Positions 1-10,344 of a stretch of DNA of 64,000 nucleotides are shown here, piece by piece (the first letter of the stretch is position 1; each line of letters starts with the position of its first letter). The notes below the pieces were generated by a model. The model worked only from the letters and a program-made list of their open reading frames with translations, did not search any database and was not told the DNA's origin. The translations under genes were made by a program, and so were the position numbers. Source of the DNA: Hydractinia symbiolongicarpus (taxonomy: Eukaryota; Cnidaria; Hydrozoa; Anthoathecata; Hydractiniidae); assembly GCF_029227915.1 (NCBI RefSeq), contig NC_079880.1, forward strand, positions 13,222,001 through 13,286,000. The letters run 5' to 3'.

Positions 1-442
1 GAGGATAGCATTTGTCAAAGAAGTTTAGAACATCGAGGGTGAAACTAAAACCCACTATTCTAATAAAAACAGCGTGTATATCCTAGAAAAGAATTTACAT
101 AAACTGCAAAAAGTAATTTTTCCGTTGTTACTGTTTTTAACACTACAGACTGTGTGATTCAGTGTTGATGTCGTTATAAAAAACCTAAAACCTAAACTTA
201 AATCAATGTTTACATCTGTTACGTTGCCGTTTGAAATATATTCGATTCTTAAATTCGTTTGGGTCTGTTCTTTTAATATTTTGGATTGAAATATTTCGGT
301 AGATAGTCAAGTTTTTATATTTCTCTTTTATGTGTTTTCAACTATTAATATCTTATATTTTGAGTATAACTTTGGAAGGTTTGCCGTTTGCAATAGACTA
401 ACTAGATGATTTTGTATGACATTAAAAAATGATGGATTTTTT

Positions 443-1690
443 TTAATGTTTGGTATCCTTTTTCACCTGGTGTATTTCTGGAATGGCAAAGCAAGTACAT
501 AGTTTTAGCGTATTTCGCTTTTTACGTAACGGTTGTTAGACGCCTTTGATTTTTTTGGACATTTTCCATTTTTATTTCAAAATTTTTTTTATTATTCTTT
601 TGTTGCACATACTTATATTTTTAGACGTTTTGTTTCAGCGGTTATAAACATAGAATAATGCAGATTTTGAGCAACCTCGACCCTAGTGCTTTTTTCTCTT
701 TTTGCCATCCCGTTATAAAAGAGACAAAGAGCCCGGGTTCCAGGTTGAAATGTCATCTTGAAGATTTTTATATTTCGTTTTCTTGTAACGTTTACTTCTA
801 TCAATATTCATTTCTGAGCATACATTTAATTATACGACTGAGATATTGGTAAAAACCGAATCAGGACAAAGTGATTTAAATAATTTCGTGGTTGAAGAAT
901 AACCCTCTAAATCGACTAATACGTTAAAATCATACTGTTGCAGCTGTATTATAAAGGAAAACAAGGTGTAAAGAATACTATCATGCCTCCAAGTTTATCG
1001 CTTCTGATTCACTGCCACTGAACAGTTCGACAACACATACAGTTGTGTATGTTTGTGAAAGCATAAGTCGCATTTATTACCACGACCCTCTCCCAGCGGT
1101 GCAAATTTGATTTATTAGCTAGGCAAAATACAAGAGCTTTGCGTCCAAAATTAAATAAATTTGTCCGTAAGAGCTTTGTCATGTTGCACCATAACTTAAT
1201 TTCTGTTTTAGAAAGATAAGATTTTAGAGTTTTCGTTATAGCACTCTGCTCGGAAAGTTTGTCAAAATGAATTGAAACTTCGGTATTTAATTGTGACTGA
1301 AGCGTAATAATAATAATAACTAGCTGAATACCCGTGGGAGAATCCACTGAATCTCTCATTAAACCGATGTAAGGGATACCAAACAAAAACATCAGCATAT
1401 GGTAATTGGAATTTTTAAAACTTACAACCCAACCTCGGCTCTTTGTCTTTTTTTATAAGGGGACGGAAAAGAGAAAGAGAAAAAGCCCTGGGATCGAGTT
1501 TGCTCACAGTCTGCATTACTTTATACCCGTTGAAACCAAAACGTTGAAAATATAAGCAGGTACAACAACAACAACAACAAAATCAAAGGCGTCTAACAAC
1601 CGTTCCTAAAAAGGGAAATCTGCTAAAATTTGTACTTGCTTTGCCATACTGGAAGTACACCAGGGAAAAAAGTATATCAGACATTTAAAA
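443..1690. repeat. Long imperfect inverted repeat with ~660-bp centre
   Basis: The stretch 443-760 reads as the reverse complement of 1420-1690 with scattered mismatches and indels. For example, 'acaaagagcccgggttccag' near 723 pairs with the 'cctcggctctttgtc' region near 1434, and 'ttgttagacgcctttgatt' near 533 pairs with 'aatcaaaggcgtctaacaa' near 1582. It could be one element with long terminal inverted repeats or two copies of a repeat inserted head to head. The centre holds an unrecognised 129-codon open frame on the minus strand (1009-1398) with no family motif I know; I do not call it a gene. A shorter direct repeat links about 1318-1390 to 1840-1910. The bases before 443 hold nothing I can name. 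Confidence 0.6.
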
Positions 1691-1914
1691 AATCTATCAT
1701 ATTTTGCCAAGTTAAACAAAAAAAAGTTATTACACAATTTCCACACTGTACAGTTTGTAACACGGCATACCAAAATCAGATATTCAGTCTATTGCATACA
1801 GCAATCCTTTCAAAGTTTTACACAAAATATAAGAAATAAACAGTTATCTGAATTCCCATGAAAGAATCCATTAAATCTCTCATTAAACCGATGTAAGGGA
1901 TACCAAAACAAAAT

Positions 1915-2370
1915 TTGTTTGAATTTTCTGAAAGCTAAATGAAAGTTATTTCACATATTTCCCCGTTTTTACGTGAATCGCATGAAAAATACTCGAAAAT
2001 CCGGGTTTTCCAATTTTCGGGTAAAATCCGACAAAATCGGGTAATTACGTGTCCAAATTATGCAAAATGATTCTTCTTAATAAAACAAAGTTGTGTTGCA
2101 AGTTCCGAGTTCCAAGGATAATCCGAACAGGAGTTATTCAATTTCCCCCTTTATAAGGATTTCATAGAGATATTTAGGGGTAGTTTGAAGTAATGGCCAG
2201 TATCAAAGCCTTTGAAAAGTATGGGACTAAAAATTTGTCATGCAGGTGTCTAATAGATAAATATTGAAACTCAGTAAGTTTGATAGCCATATAACATAGC
2301 AATAAGGAGTTATTAAAAAAAGTGTCAGGGGGGGGGGGCGGAATTCGCCGCCCCCTCCGATCGAATAGGG
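1915..2370 (+). mobile_element. TTAA-type (piggyBac-like) MITE, left-truncated copy
   Basis: This stretch is a diverged copy of the right two thirds of the 737-bp element at 49652-50388. Shared blocks include 'aaacaaagttgtgttgcaag', 'gcaggtgtctaatagataaa' and the terminal G-run followed by 'gaataggg'. The right end is GGG (2368-2370) followed by TTAA (2371-2374), the target duplicated by piggyBac-type elements. About 270 bp of the left end is missing, so there is no left TTAA to compare. It sits in the C-terminal part of the Tigger-like transposase, showing that it inserted later than that element. It codes for nothing I recognise. Confidence 0.6.
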
Positions 2371-2374
2371 TTAA

Positions 2375-3350
2375 AGCCGGCTCGGCAGTTTCTACTGATA
2401 TGCCTGGATTTTTGAAACAATTTGCGAACGTTTGGTTAGGAAAATAATCCCATGATTTTCGTAAGATTGTCACAGCGGTCAAAATTGTGAATTTGGGGAG
2501 TTCCTTTTTCTTCCCAAACTAGAATCTGCTTCTTCACCGGGAGGGAACTATATTTCGCTTTAAGGGATCTGGGGACACCTTGTTCCATAGGTTGAATAAT
2601 AGAGGTGGTGTTCAGAGAAAGAAAAATTAACTTGACCCATTGCAAGCCCATCACCTCGGAATGAGCAGGGCAGTTATCGACAATTACACTATTTTTCTTT
2701 CCTTTGCACCAAAACTTGACAGCCTTGAATATGTAAATATTAATTATGGACAAATATTATTCTATGGATGCTTTTGTAATGGGGCACCATGTATACAAAG
2801 GCATGTGGATTGTTTCACTTGATAAAGAGCTAGATGTTTCCATTGAGCCAGATAAAGTTACAGACAGTGTATCAAAAAGCGAAAGCAGTTGTTGTTGGTC
2901 ACCTTCCTCTTGGCCGATCAGGAAATTTTGCAAAGACGACACATTTTTTTCTGAAGGCTCCAACTGACAACCGATGCAAGGCAGTGGTTAGTGCTAAGAA
3001 AACGGTGAACAAAAACGACGATTTGGGAATAAAAGTTCCATACTGCCTTGAGTTTATTGCAGAAGAAAAATATATGAAAATTTTAAAGAAGCGATTACCT
3101 AAACTTTTGTAACTTTAACAAACTTACCTTTTTTTCATTTCCCTAGCCATCCATCAGAGACATGAAAATTTTCGATCCTAAGTTCCTTTGCGAAGAATAG
3201 AGCCTTCTCCTTCAGTGGAACATTCTTGGATCGTATTTGTTTGAACCATTGAAGAATAGCTGTATTGATTTGGTCAAATTTGTCAGTTTTGGCCCTTACT
3301 GCCTTTTTAAAATGCCTCGACCATTTTGGATTTATGGGTCCCAGTGTCAA
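2375..3350 (-). pseudogene. Tigger/pogo-like (Tc1-mariner) transposase, broken
   Basis: Three minus-strand pieces lie in the right order. 3350-3135 encodes a CENP-B/Tc5-type helix-turn-helix segment ('ILQWFKQIRSKNVPLKEKAL', then 'GWLGK'). 2740-2436 encodes part of the DDE endonuclease domain, with 'VIVDNCPAH' holding the second catalytic Asp and the typical 'LNTTSIIQPMEQGV' after it. 2482-2375 continues in another frame with 'SWDYFPNQTFANCF', like the end of the DDE domain. The roughly 150 residues expected between HTH and DDE, including the first catalytic Asp, are absent; a plus-strand HIRAN-like ORF lies there instead. The 3' end is cut by a TTAA MITE. The pieces need frameshifts, so it is dead. 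Terminal repeats were not identified. Confidence 0.75.
2757..3112 (+). pseudogene. HIRAN-like domain ORF, one frameshift
   Basis: Two overlapping plus-strand frames together resemble a small family I recall from coral and Hydra genomes. The first part reads 'MGHHVYKGMWIVSLDKEL' and breaks near 2868. The next frame continues with 'AKAVVVGHLPLGRSGNF' and ends 'EKYMKILKKRLPKLL' before a stop at 3110-3112. The pattern (HVYK.W..S...EL....E, then VGH.P, then a K-rich end) is like HIRAN domains, which bind DNA ends or stalled forks in other proteins; the function here is unknown. It lies antisense between the HTH and DDE parts of a Tigger-like transposase. It may be a captured or inserted fragment. 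The HIRAN label is by analogy only. Confidence 0.5.
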
Positions 3351-3359
3351 AACACTGTG

Positions 3360-5690
3360 TTAAGTCACAAGTAGCTGTGTTACTCGACTTTGAACGCCCG
3401 GAAGATCGATTAATTAAAACCGTAAACTGTACCAGCAATCAGGTGGAGCGCTTTAGTATAGTATGTTGTAAATCGAGTTAGGCACAAAACATTATGGTGC
3501 TTCTGCTGCAATATATTTTTCAAATAATTTGCGCCCAACATTGTGGTGTTTTCGGTGTAATAAAGTTTTCAAAAAATAACTTTCCACAACTTTAGCTGCA
3601 ATAAAAACACAGTTCACAACTCGTTACTACCCGGTCGTAGCAAAGAACAGTCGGCCAACCTTATTTATTTTTCAGAGAATGCTACTCATGGCTGAGTGCT
3701 GAGTACAGGCAAACAATATCGCACATCCATATAGGTATAATATCCTTTATCGAAAAAAACCTGTTAAAAAAAAACCGGTTAAACAGAAACACAGAAACAG
3801 CCCAATGCGATTATGCATAATATCCTTTTAAAAAAAGCTGTCTCAACTTTGGTTTACATAACAACAGTGGATATACTCTGTTAACACTCGGCTAAGCGTC
3901 ATACCGTCGCTCACTACAGGCTGAGCGCTTAGTACAGGTACATGGTGTTGAACATATGTTTACGCGTAATACCTTTTTCCGATAACACTTTATTGCAACT
4001 TCGGTTTAAATAAAAACGAGGAAAACAGCCTGTCGTTACTCTGTGCAGCTAAAAAAAATCACTTACCAATTTTTTTGCGAAGTAAAGGTTTTCATGACAG
4101 TAATAAAAGTTGTCGCTACTTACTAACTGCATTTAGCATTTGAAATATTGATAAGGCATTTCGTTGGAGAAAGCCAAACTACATTTGGCTACTTTTACTC
4201 TTCAGCCAGAGGTAGCTAAAGAGCTAGCCAAAGAAGATACGATTATAAACGCCACAAAAATAAAAGCTTTACCTATAAACTGTATTTAAAATCTAACATC
4301 TAACATCTATCTAAGTTCAGCAAAGAACGCATTCAGAAAGAAACCTAGCTAACTATAGCCAGCTAAACTGTGCCAAAGTATTTTGTAACCTGCTAATAAA
4401 ACAGCACACCTTTTTTCCAAAATTTAAAGACGAATTTTGCAGTTACCTAGATAATTTTTTTGTATATTTTAGTCGTGAGACAATGCAATATGTTAGTACG
4501 TTTTCTGTTGCTGGAACATCATTGTTAGTTGCATAACTGGAACATAAATTCTGCCCACTAAAGTTCCGTCATTGTTGGTCGCATAAATTAATGTTTGACG
4601 CCTCACTTAACGATACCAGGGTATTTTTGTCGTCTTCTCTGATATCCAGAAGAAAAACATGGGGACGAAGATGGCAACACTGCCATTATTAACTTTTATT
4701 CAGCAGCCATGACGTGTGCAGTTCGCCTCTCCTCTAAAAGAACAAACTGATGCTCCGAGTGTTTATGAACAACGTACCTTTGTTTAGGCAAAAGTCCAAA
4801 AGTGGATGTGAAAGGTACAACCCTGCATATAACCATTAAAAACGCTGTTTCTTAGAAAAACCGTTGTATATTGTGAATGCTTATAGCAGCGGATTTAGGA
4901 CTTAAGTTATCTAGGTCCAGAGTTATGCCCCAATTCCAACATTGCCAACGGGCATTTTCTACGTTGTTTACTCGCCCTACAAATTAAGTAAACAAGAAAA
5001 ATGAACTAAGAACGGTCGGCTAAAGAAAAACTAGCTTCTAAATTACTTGGACGGTTTTATTTATTATCCACTACTTTCAACAATTTCTAAAAGGATAACC
5101 CATAAAATGCGCTGGTTATTGAAAACATATTTATTCCACCTAAGTGATTAGACCTGCAGAATTTGAGTTGTAACTGGTGGACAAGGAAATACCTAGATAG
5201 TTTATGTTTGGTATTATTGGATCACCTAACTGATCTCCTGTTGGCAACAAAAATATCTTAAATGACAATTTTGAATATAATGGAAAAGCAACGTGTAAAG
5301 CTTTTACAGAACACAATTTTCAATCCAAAAATCTTCCGCTTTTCGCTAAGAATAGTGCACGATATCAGGGGTGTCGTAAAACATTAAGAGTGATTTCCAA
5401 AGATCGTAAATTTTATTTTAATTATGAGATGCGGTGTTCCTTAAAATTACAAATTTTTCGGCTTACCAAACAAACACCAATTTCCATGGCGAAATATACC
5501 GACGTGCTTAAAATACCATACCCACATCTATATGAGTATTTTTTACTTCTTTGAAAAAATTTTAAAAGAACATATTGTTGGGTAGAGTTTTGAGTGGTTG
5601 CCAAGCTGATAGAAACTAGGCTGCGCTCATGGGGCATGCTATAGCTGATTGTCCCAACCGGGTGATAAAATTTTATAATTACATTTCAAC
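3360..5690. other. No gene seen; dispersed repeat fragments
   Basis: No convincing ORF or splice pattern was found. Around 3660-4020 are fragments of a dispersed repeat marked by 'gcgcttagtacaggta' (reverse complement of the 'tacctgtactaagcgc' motif that recurs near 32.25, 32.5, 38.5, 38.6 and 39.57 kb) and by 'ttgcaacttcggttta'. The segment 4480-4590 carries two imperfect copies of 'cattgttrgtygcataa'. The 71-codon minus frame at 5422-5637 shows no family features. Confidence 0.5.
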
Positions 5691-5692
5691 GC

Positions 5693-5700
5693 TATAAAAA
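5693..5700 (+). promoter_or_regulatory. Candidate TATA box of acidic protein gene
   Basis: TATAAAAA lies 105 bases before the first ATG of the acidic repeat protein. Transcription would start about 25-30 bases later, leaving a 5' leader of roughly 80 bases. The assignment is by position and consensus only. Confidence 0.45.
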
Positions 5701-5804
5701 CTCGCTTGTATTGATAGAAACATTTACATTGCAACTAGAAACCAGAGAGGTTCAATTAAGTTTGATTCAAATTCGAACAAAGAACGTACACCACCTCCGC
5801 CATC

Positions 5805-7061
5805 ATGAAAATCGCCGTGTGTTTTGCAGCTTTATTTGTTATCAGCTTTGCAGCGCCAATCTATGAAGGTAAGTCCGTAGCAAATGAGATGTGAAGTGTG
5901 GAAAGTAATGAATTTCCTTATTGCTGGGTTTTTTTATTGAACTACTTGCTATTCAAAGTTATTTATCTTTAATATCTAGGCGACGAAAATAAGGTGGTAG
6001 AAGAAGCAACAGCTACGGGAGAGGTGAATGCTGTATCTGTACGTGAAAGAGAAGTAGAAAAACAGTTGGGAGATCTAACGGTGGCAGAAGAAAACCGTGA
6101 AGTAGACGAATTGGAGGATCTAGAAGTCGAAGATCAGTCCGACGTTAAAGATGATGCCAGAGAGCAGTCCGACGTTGAGGATGATGCCGAAGATCAGGCC
6201 GACGTTGAGGATGATGCTGAAGATCAGGGCGACGTTGAGGATGATGCCGAAGATCAGGCCGACGTTGAGGATGATGCTGAAGATCAGGCCGACGTTGAGG
6301 ATGATGCGGAAGATCAGGCCAACGTTGAGGATGATGCCGAAGATCAGGCCGACGTTGAGGATGATGCCGAAGATCAGGCCGACGTTGAGGATGATGCCGA
6401 AGATAAGGCCGACGTTGAGGATGATGCCAGAGATCAATCCGACGTTGAGGATGATGCCAGAGATCAATCCGACGTTGAGGATGATGCCAGAGATCAATCC
6501 GACGTTGAGGATGATGCCGAAGATCAGTCCGACGCTGAGGATGATGCCGAAGATCAGTCCGACGCTGAGGATGATGCCGAAGATCAGTCCGACGTTGAGG
6601 ATGATGCCGAAGATCAGTCCGACGTTGAGGATGATGCCGAAGATCAGTCCGACGTTGAGGATGATGCCGAAGATCAGTCCAACGTTGAGGATGATGCCGA
6701 AGATCAGTCCAACGTTAAAGACGGTGCCGAAGATCAGTCCAACGTTGAAGACGGTGCCGAAGATCAGTTGGACGTTGAGAACGATGTTGAAAATCATTCT
6801 GAAGGTAACTATAACAATAAGTACGACGCTTTAGAAGATAATTCTGAAAATCTCCACACGCAAGGTAACTCTGACGCACATGATACAGGCGATGTGTTGG
6901 AAGATGAATCCGACAGATCCGATACAGAATTCGAGAAATCAAATGATGACACTAACGATAAGATCGACAATGAATCAGTAGTCGTCAACAAGGACGAGGG
7001 ACAGGTGGAGGACACAGAAGAGGAATCCAGCTTAGATATGGACTTAGTATGGCCACAATAG
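5805..7061 (+). CDS. Secreted highly acidic tandem-repeat protein (2 exons)
   Basis: Exon 1 is 5805-5868 and encodes a clear signal peptide starting 'MKIAVCFAALFVISFAAP'. It ends at a GTAAGT donor (5869). Exon 2 is 5980-7061, after 'aatatctag'. The split codon (G + GC) keeps frame, giving 381 residues and a TAG stop. After a 50-residue acidic lead-in come 22 exact-length copies of a ten-residue unit, consensus DVEDDAEDQS/A, then a Ser/Asn/Asp/Glu-rich tail ending 'DMDLVWPQ'. There are no Cys, no membrane segment and almost no hydrophobic residues after the signal, so the chain should be disordered and strongly negative. Secreted acidic repeats suggest calcium or matrix binding, but no family was recognised and function is unknown. 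Reading exon 2 alone would give a misleading GTG start. Confidence 0.8.
6141..6800 (+). repeat. 22 x 30-bp in-frame coding minisatellite
   Basis: The unit is exactly 30 bp ('gacgttgaggatgatgccga' then 'agatcagtcc'), repeated 22 times without length change. Units 2-9 mostly end in Gln-Ala, units 10-22 mostly in Gln-Ser, and units 10-12 share DDARDQS, so blocks of units were copied together. The outermost units (1, 20-22) are the most diverged, as expected for expansion from the middle. Because 30 is divisible by 3 and the unit has no stop in other frames, long false ORFs appear on both strands here. Confidence 0.95.
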
Positions 7062-8907
7062 GTTGGAGTGTAACTTCTCTCTTAAATTTATGTTATTAGT
7101 TCAGTCTTAAATAATACAAAAAATTTGTATAAATATGGTTGTTCCCTATTCCGCCCTTTTTTTAGTTTTGAAAGAGCTAATTTTATGGATCGAAAAATTA
7201 GTATTGCAACGTTGGCGCCCACCAAGCTTTTAGACCAGTACTTTTTTGGAGAATCATACGCTTATATGAAATTAACGTGTTTGAATTTTATATAAAATTG
7301 GCCAACTAGATGTAGGAACGTAGATCTCTTGTGTTTTAAAAGTGCGTTTAGCCGCGTGCCGTTGTTTTTTATTCGCTCGTTTTCCTCAAATTTGTGATGC
7401 AGCTATTGCGAACTCTGGCACCCTAACGATATAGACCACAATCAAACGCTTTGTTTGTATTTTAGCTAACATGGAAACAACAGAAAGTTGTTAACAGCCG
7501 TAATGTTTCAAGATTGAACAGTGTTTCAAAGTGATTTTTCTCCATTTTGTAAGAAATTCAACTTCTGCTTAAATTTGTTGTTGAACGTTGTTTTTTACTC
7601 AAAACTTTAAGGAGAGTTAAATTTAACGAATTATAGATTATAGTTTAATAACTCGTGTGTTATAATTACCACTTCCGTCGTTCGATGCTTCCAATAATCA
7701 AATGATCTACTCGATTGCTGTTCAAATAATATCAGAAATGTTTTTTCCATTTCTCGTACATGACTAGAAAAACAAAACAAAATTCGTCATAAACAAATAC
7801 CGTTTGCAAACCAATAATATCAATAAATGAACTTAATTGAAGCAGGTAAATATAACAAAATCTATGTTCTATTGCCACAAAATTCATATTTTTGTTAAAT
7901 GGTATAATTAACTTGTCTTGTGTCTGTGTATGTGCACTCTATGTGTGTGCGGATAACATGGCTGTATTTATACTGCGATGAATAGTTGGTGTAAAAACAT
8001 TTTGCCCGACAGTACAAATACCTCAGTTGATGCAATTTCCTCTCTTTTTCGTACCTCAAATTATGCGACGAATCGATGCATAAATTGGAAACAATGTCGA
8101 AAGAATTCCGTCAGTTTAAACAATCAATGATATTTTTGACTGTAAAGTTTATTGCTGTGATCTAATGCTTTGTCATCGATGTTAATGTGTTTGTTTTTCA
8201 ATTGTGGCCGAAATTATTTGCTTTTATAAGGGAAACGATAAACATAACAGTTCCATATTGTATCCGTCAACAAAAATAACTACCTACCAACTAACTTATG
8301 TTCAATATCTTATATATTGCAACTTATTCTGTCTGCCCTAGTGTTAAACAGATCACCAAAGGTTTTTTTTGTCCGACTCATTGTTACGACCTCTCGATTA
8401 TACTGCTGAAGTAATCAATTGCGTCGAACTTTTCCACTCCGATGATTACTTCATCTCGGTAAAAGTGCAACAAAAATACGCACCATGCTCTTGAGTTAGA
8501 TAAACTTCGATCGACTGAATGGTCGATTAATAAAAAATCAGGACATATTTCGGAAGATAGTTAAACCTAAGTTTGTTTACAACTGTTTCATGTGAATTAC
8601 AACAACGTTAGCAAGGTCGAGCGAATAATTCAGTTTAAAATTAGACATACAACCGTGGACATAAGCCAGCAAAAAGAAGAGAGGAATTTTTTTAATTTAA
8701 TTATTAAGAACACCGTTTCTATCTCAGTATCACGCACTTTAAATCTCCTAATGTTTACAGCAGACTTAGTGGACTTAGCGCTTTGAGTTTGAAGCCAGCC
8801 CGCCCAATTCTTGTCGTATTTCGGACTCAATGGGCCTTCATAACACATGAGTCTAAAATAAGACAACCGGATTGCTCCTTAATGCAACCATTGTCGAAAG
8901 TTAAAGT
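7062..8907. other. No gene seen
   Basis: The stretch after the acidic protein gene holds its 3' untranslated region (no clear AATAAA within the first 80 bases) and then AT-rich sequence. The small frames at 8592-8866 show no domain, signal peptide or splice support. Confidence 0.5.
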
Positions 8908-8985
8908 ATTTGGTAAAAACATTGTGCAATTTTTGTCAACATACTATGCAAGACAAAAATGTAATATATTTCTTTTAGCAATATA

Positions 8986-9010
8986 TTTCGAAGTATTACT
9001 TCATCATCAG
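8986..9010 (-). ncRNA. Hammerhead-ribozyme-like core motif
   Basis: On the minus strand the bases read CTGATGA, one T, GAAGT, AAT, ACTTC, GAAA. This is the two conserved hammerhead boxes (CUGAUGA and GAAA) joined by a five-pair stem with a three-base loop. A possible stem III (TATAT with ATATA, ending near 8963) follows. Hammerhead motifs are known in the terminal repeats of Penelope-like elements, and this lies at the 3' end of one. Against activity: an extra unpaired U before stem II, and no good stem I pairing seen. Confidence 0.4.
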
Positions 9011-9189
9011 GCTATAAATAAAAGTATTTAAACAGTAAAACTGCTAAATAAAAAGTATTCATATCAACATATACCTACATACACTATACACAAGTTAAAA
9101 GGTATTAAATGATTAAAATTCCCATGAGGGATAAGTCATAATTAAACTTTTATTACTAATTCACGACTTTTAAACTCGTCCTTTGTGTT

Positions 9190-10120
9190 TATTTTAGGCT
9201 TTTTTTTCCCGAATGAAAAGTCCCTCCAGTGTCATTAAATGATATTTCGACTTATTCGATTTTCCCACTTTTTCTGCATGATTGATTGATAGATCCACAT
9301 TACATGTTGTGATATGACGTCCCACGGCTATATTTATGCTTTTCGATACGGGAAGATGTCGGGTAGTCTGTCCCACATAACACGATAGAATTGTGAACAC
9401 GTTATTTTGTACACTAAACCGCTATGCATTGGCTTCGCCACAGGTGCTTTCAATGATGGTAGAATTGATTTTATTTTCTTAATTGTAGACACAATTTTGC
9501 ATGGTGCCTTGATGCATTTTAACGAGCATTCAAATTTCTCCTTCAACTTCCCTCGATATTAAAGAAAAACAAGTTTTCTCTCTGCTTCGTCGTCGTTACT
9601 TTCTTCTACCGTAGGTGGTTTTGTTCGTTACATATTTTCCAGGATCCTCGATTATTTCCTTGTAAATAGATGGAGGGTACTAGTTATTCTCAAGGAGAGA
9701 TTTTGCGTTCAAGAGACTTTGATGAAAATTTTCTCCCAGGTACTACATGCGTAATGAATCCTATACACCAGACCGGTTACTACGGAACGTTTATACTTTA
9801 TGGGAGCTAGCGAATGGAAGTTCATTGTTAATTCTGTGTCACTATACCACCTTGATGTTAAATTCTCGACTCTGTGTATGATTTGCATGTCCAGAAATCG
9901 AATACTGTCTTTTTGTTCTCTTTCCACGGTAAACTTTAGGTTGGGATGGAAGTTGTTTATTTCCATAAGTTTGTCATTAATTTGTTCTCTATTGTTATCT
10001 CTCAGGATACCATCCATGTATTTCCAAAGTTTGTCATTAATTTGTTCTCTATTGTTATCTCTCAGGATATCATCCATGTACCGGGAGTATAGCTTTGCGT
10101 CGTTTTTGCATAGTATGTTG
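9190..10120 (-). pseudogene. Penelope-like RT plus GIY-YIG endonuclease, truncated
   Basis: Read on the minus strand, 10120-9709 encodes the C-terminal part of a Penelope-type reverse transcriptase: 'AKLYSRYMDDILRDN' (catalytic YMDD), 'NLKFTVEREQKDSIRFLDMQ' and 'SLAPIKYKRSVVTGLVYRI'. After frame breaks, 9546-9194 encodes the linker and a GIY-YIG nuclease start, 'SGLVYKITCSQ' followed in another frame by 'CYVGQTTRHL' and 'VGRHITTCNVD'. This order is the known Penelope layout. The fingers and most of the palm of the RT are absent. Several frameshifts and an internal 60-bp duplication show it is not functional. Confidence 0.8.
9961..10080 (-). repeat. 60-bp tandem duplication carrying YMDD box
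   Basis: 9961-10020 and 10021-10080 are near-identical 60-bp copies. On the minus strand they encode YMDDILRDNNREQINDKLWK followed by YMDGILRDNNREQINDKLME. The duplication is in frame (20 codons) and doubles the catalytic motif, the second copy having Gly for the second Asp. Confidence 0.9.
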
Positions 10121-10344
10121 ACAAAAATTGCACAATGTTTTTACCAAATAAGTTATTGACCTTCAAAATGTTGGAAAAAAGAACAAAATAATGTAACATA
10201 ACTGTAATTCATACAACAAATTATTTTCCATAAAACACCTTACATTAAAAATAAGCAAACAAACCCCAAAAAAATTCTAATTTTACATTTATCCAAGAAA
10301 AAACACAAAGTTTTAGAATTACAAAGTTTATAATCCTTTACCAG

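Larger units (their letters stand above)
8908..10149 (-). mobile_element. Penelope-like retroelement fragment with 44-bp inverted ends
   Basis: A minus-strand Penelope-like coding remnant (RT then GIY-YIG nuclease) is bounded by two 44-base stretches, 8908-8951 and 10106-10149, that are perfect reverse complements. The inner one at 10106-10149 overlaps the RT reading frame just upstream of the YMDD box, so the outer one at 8908 looks like an inverted copy of RT coding sequence placed beyond the 3' end. Penelope-like elements are known for direct or inverted terminal repeats made during insertion. The N-terminal half of the RT is missing, so this is a 5'-truncated insertion. Confidence 0.7.

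Noticed and set aside
1009-1398. 129-codon minus-strand frame as a gene
   Set aside because: No recognisable motif; it lies at the centre of an inverted repeat and contains a sequence block repeated at 1840-1910.
6120-6834. Long open frames on the minus strand (225 codons) and in the second plus frame (227 codons) over the acidic repeat
   Set aside because: They are by-products of a 30-bp repeat whose length is a multiple of three; they have repetitive hydrophobic or Met/Pro translations, no signal peptide and no splice support.
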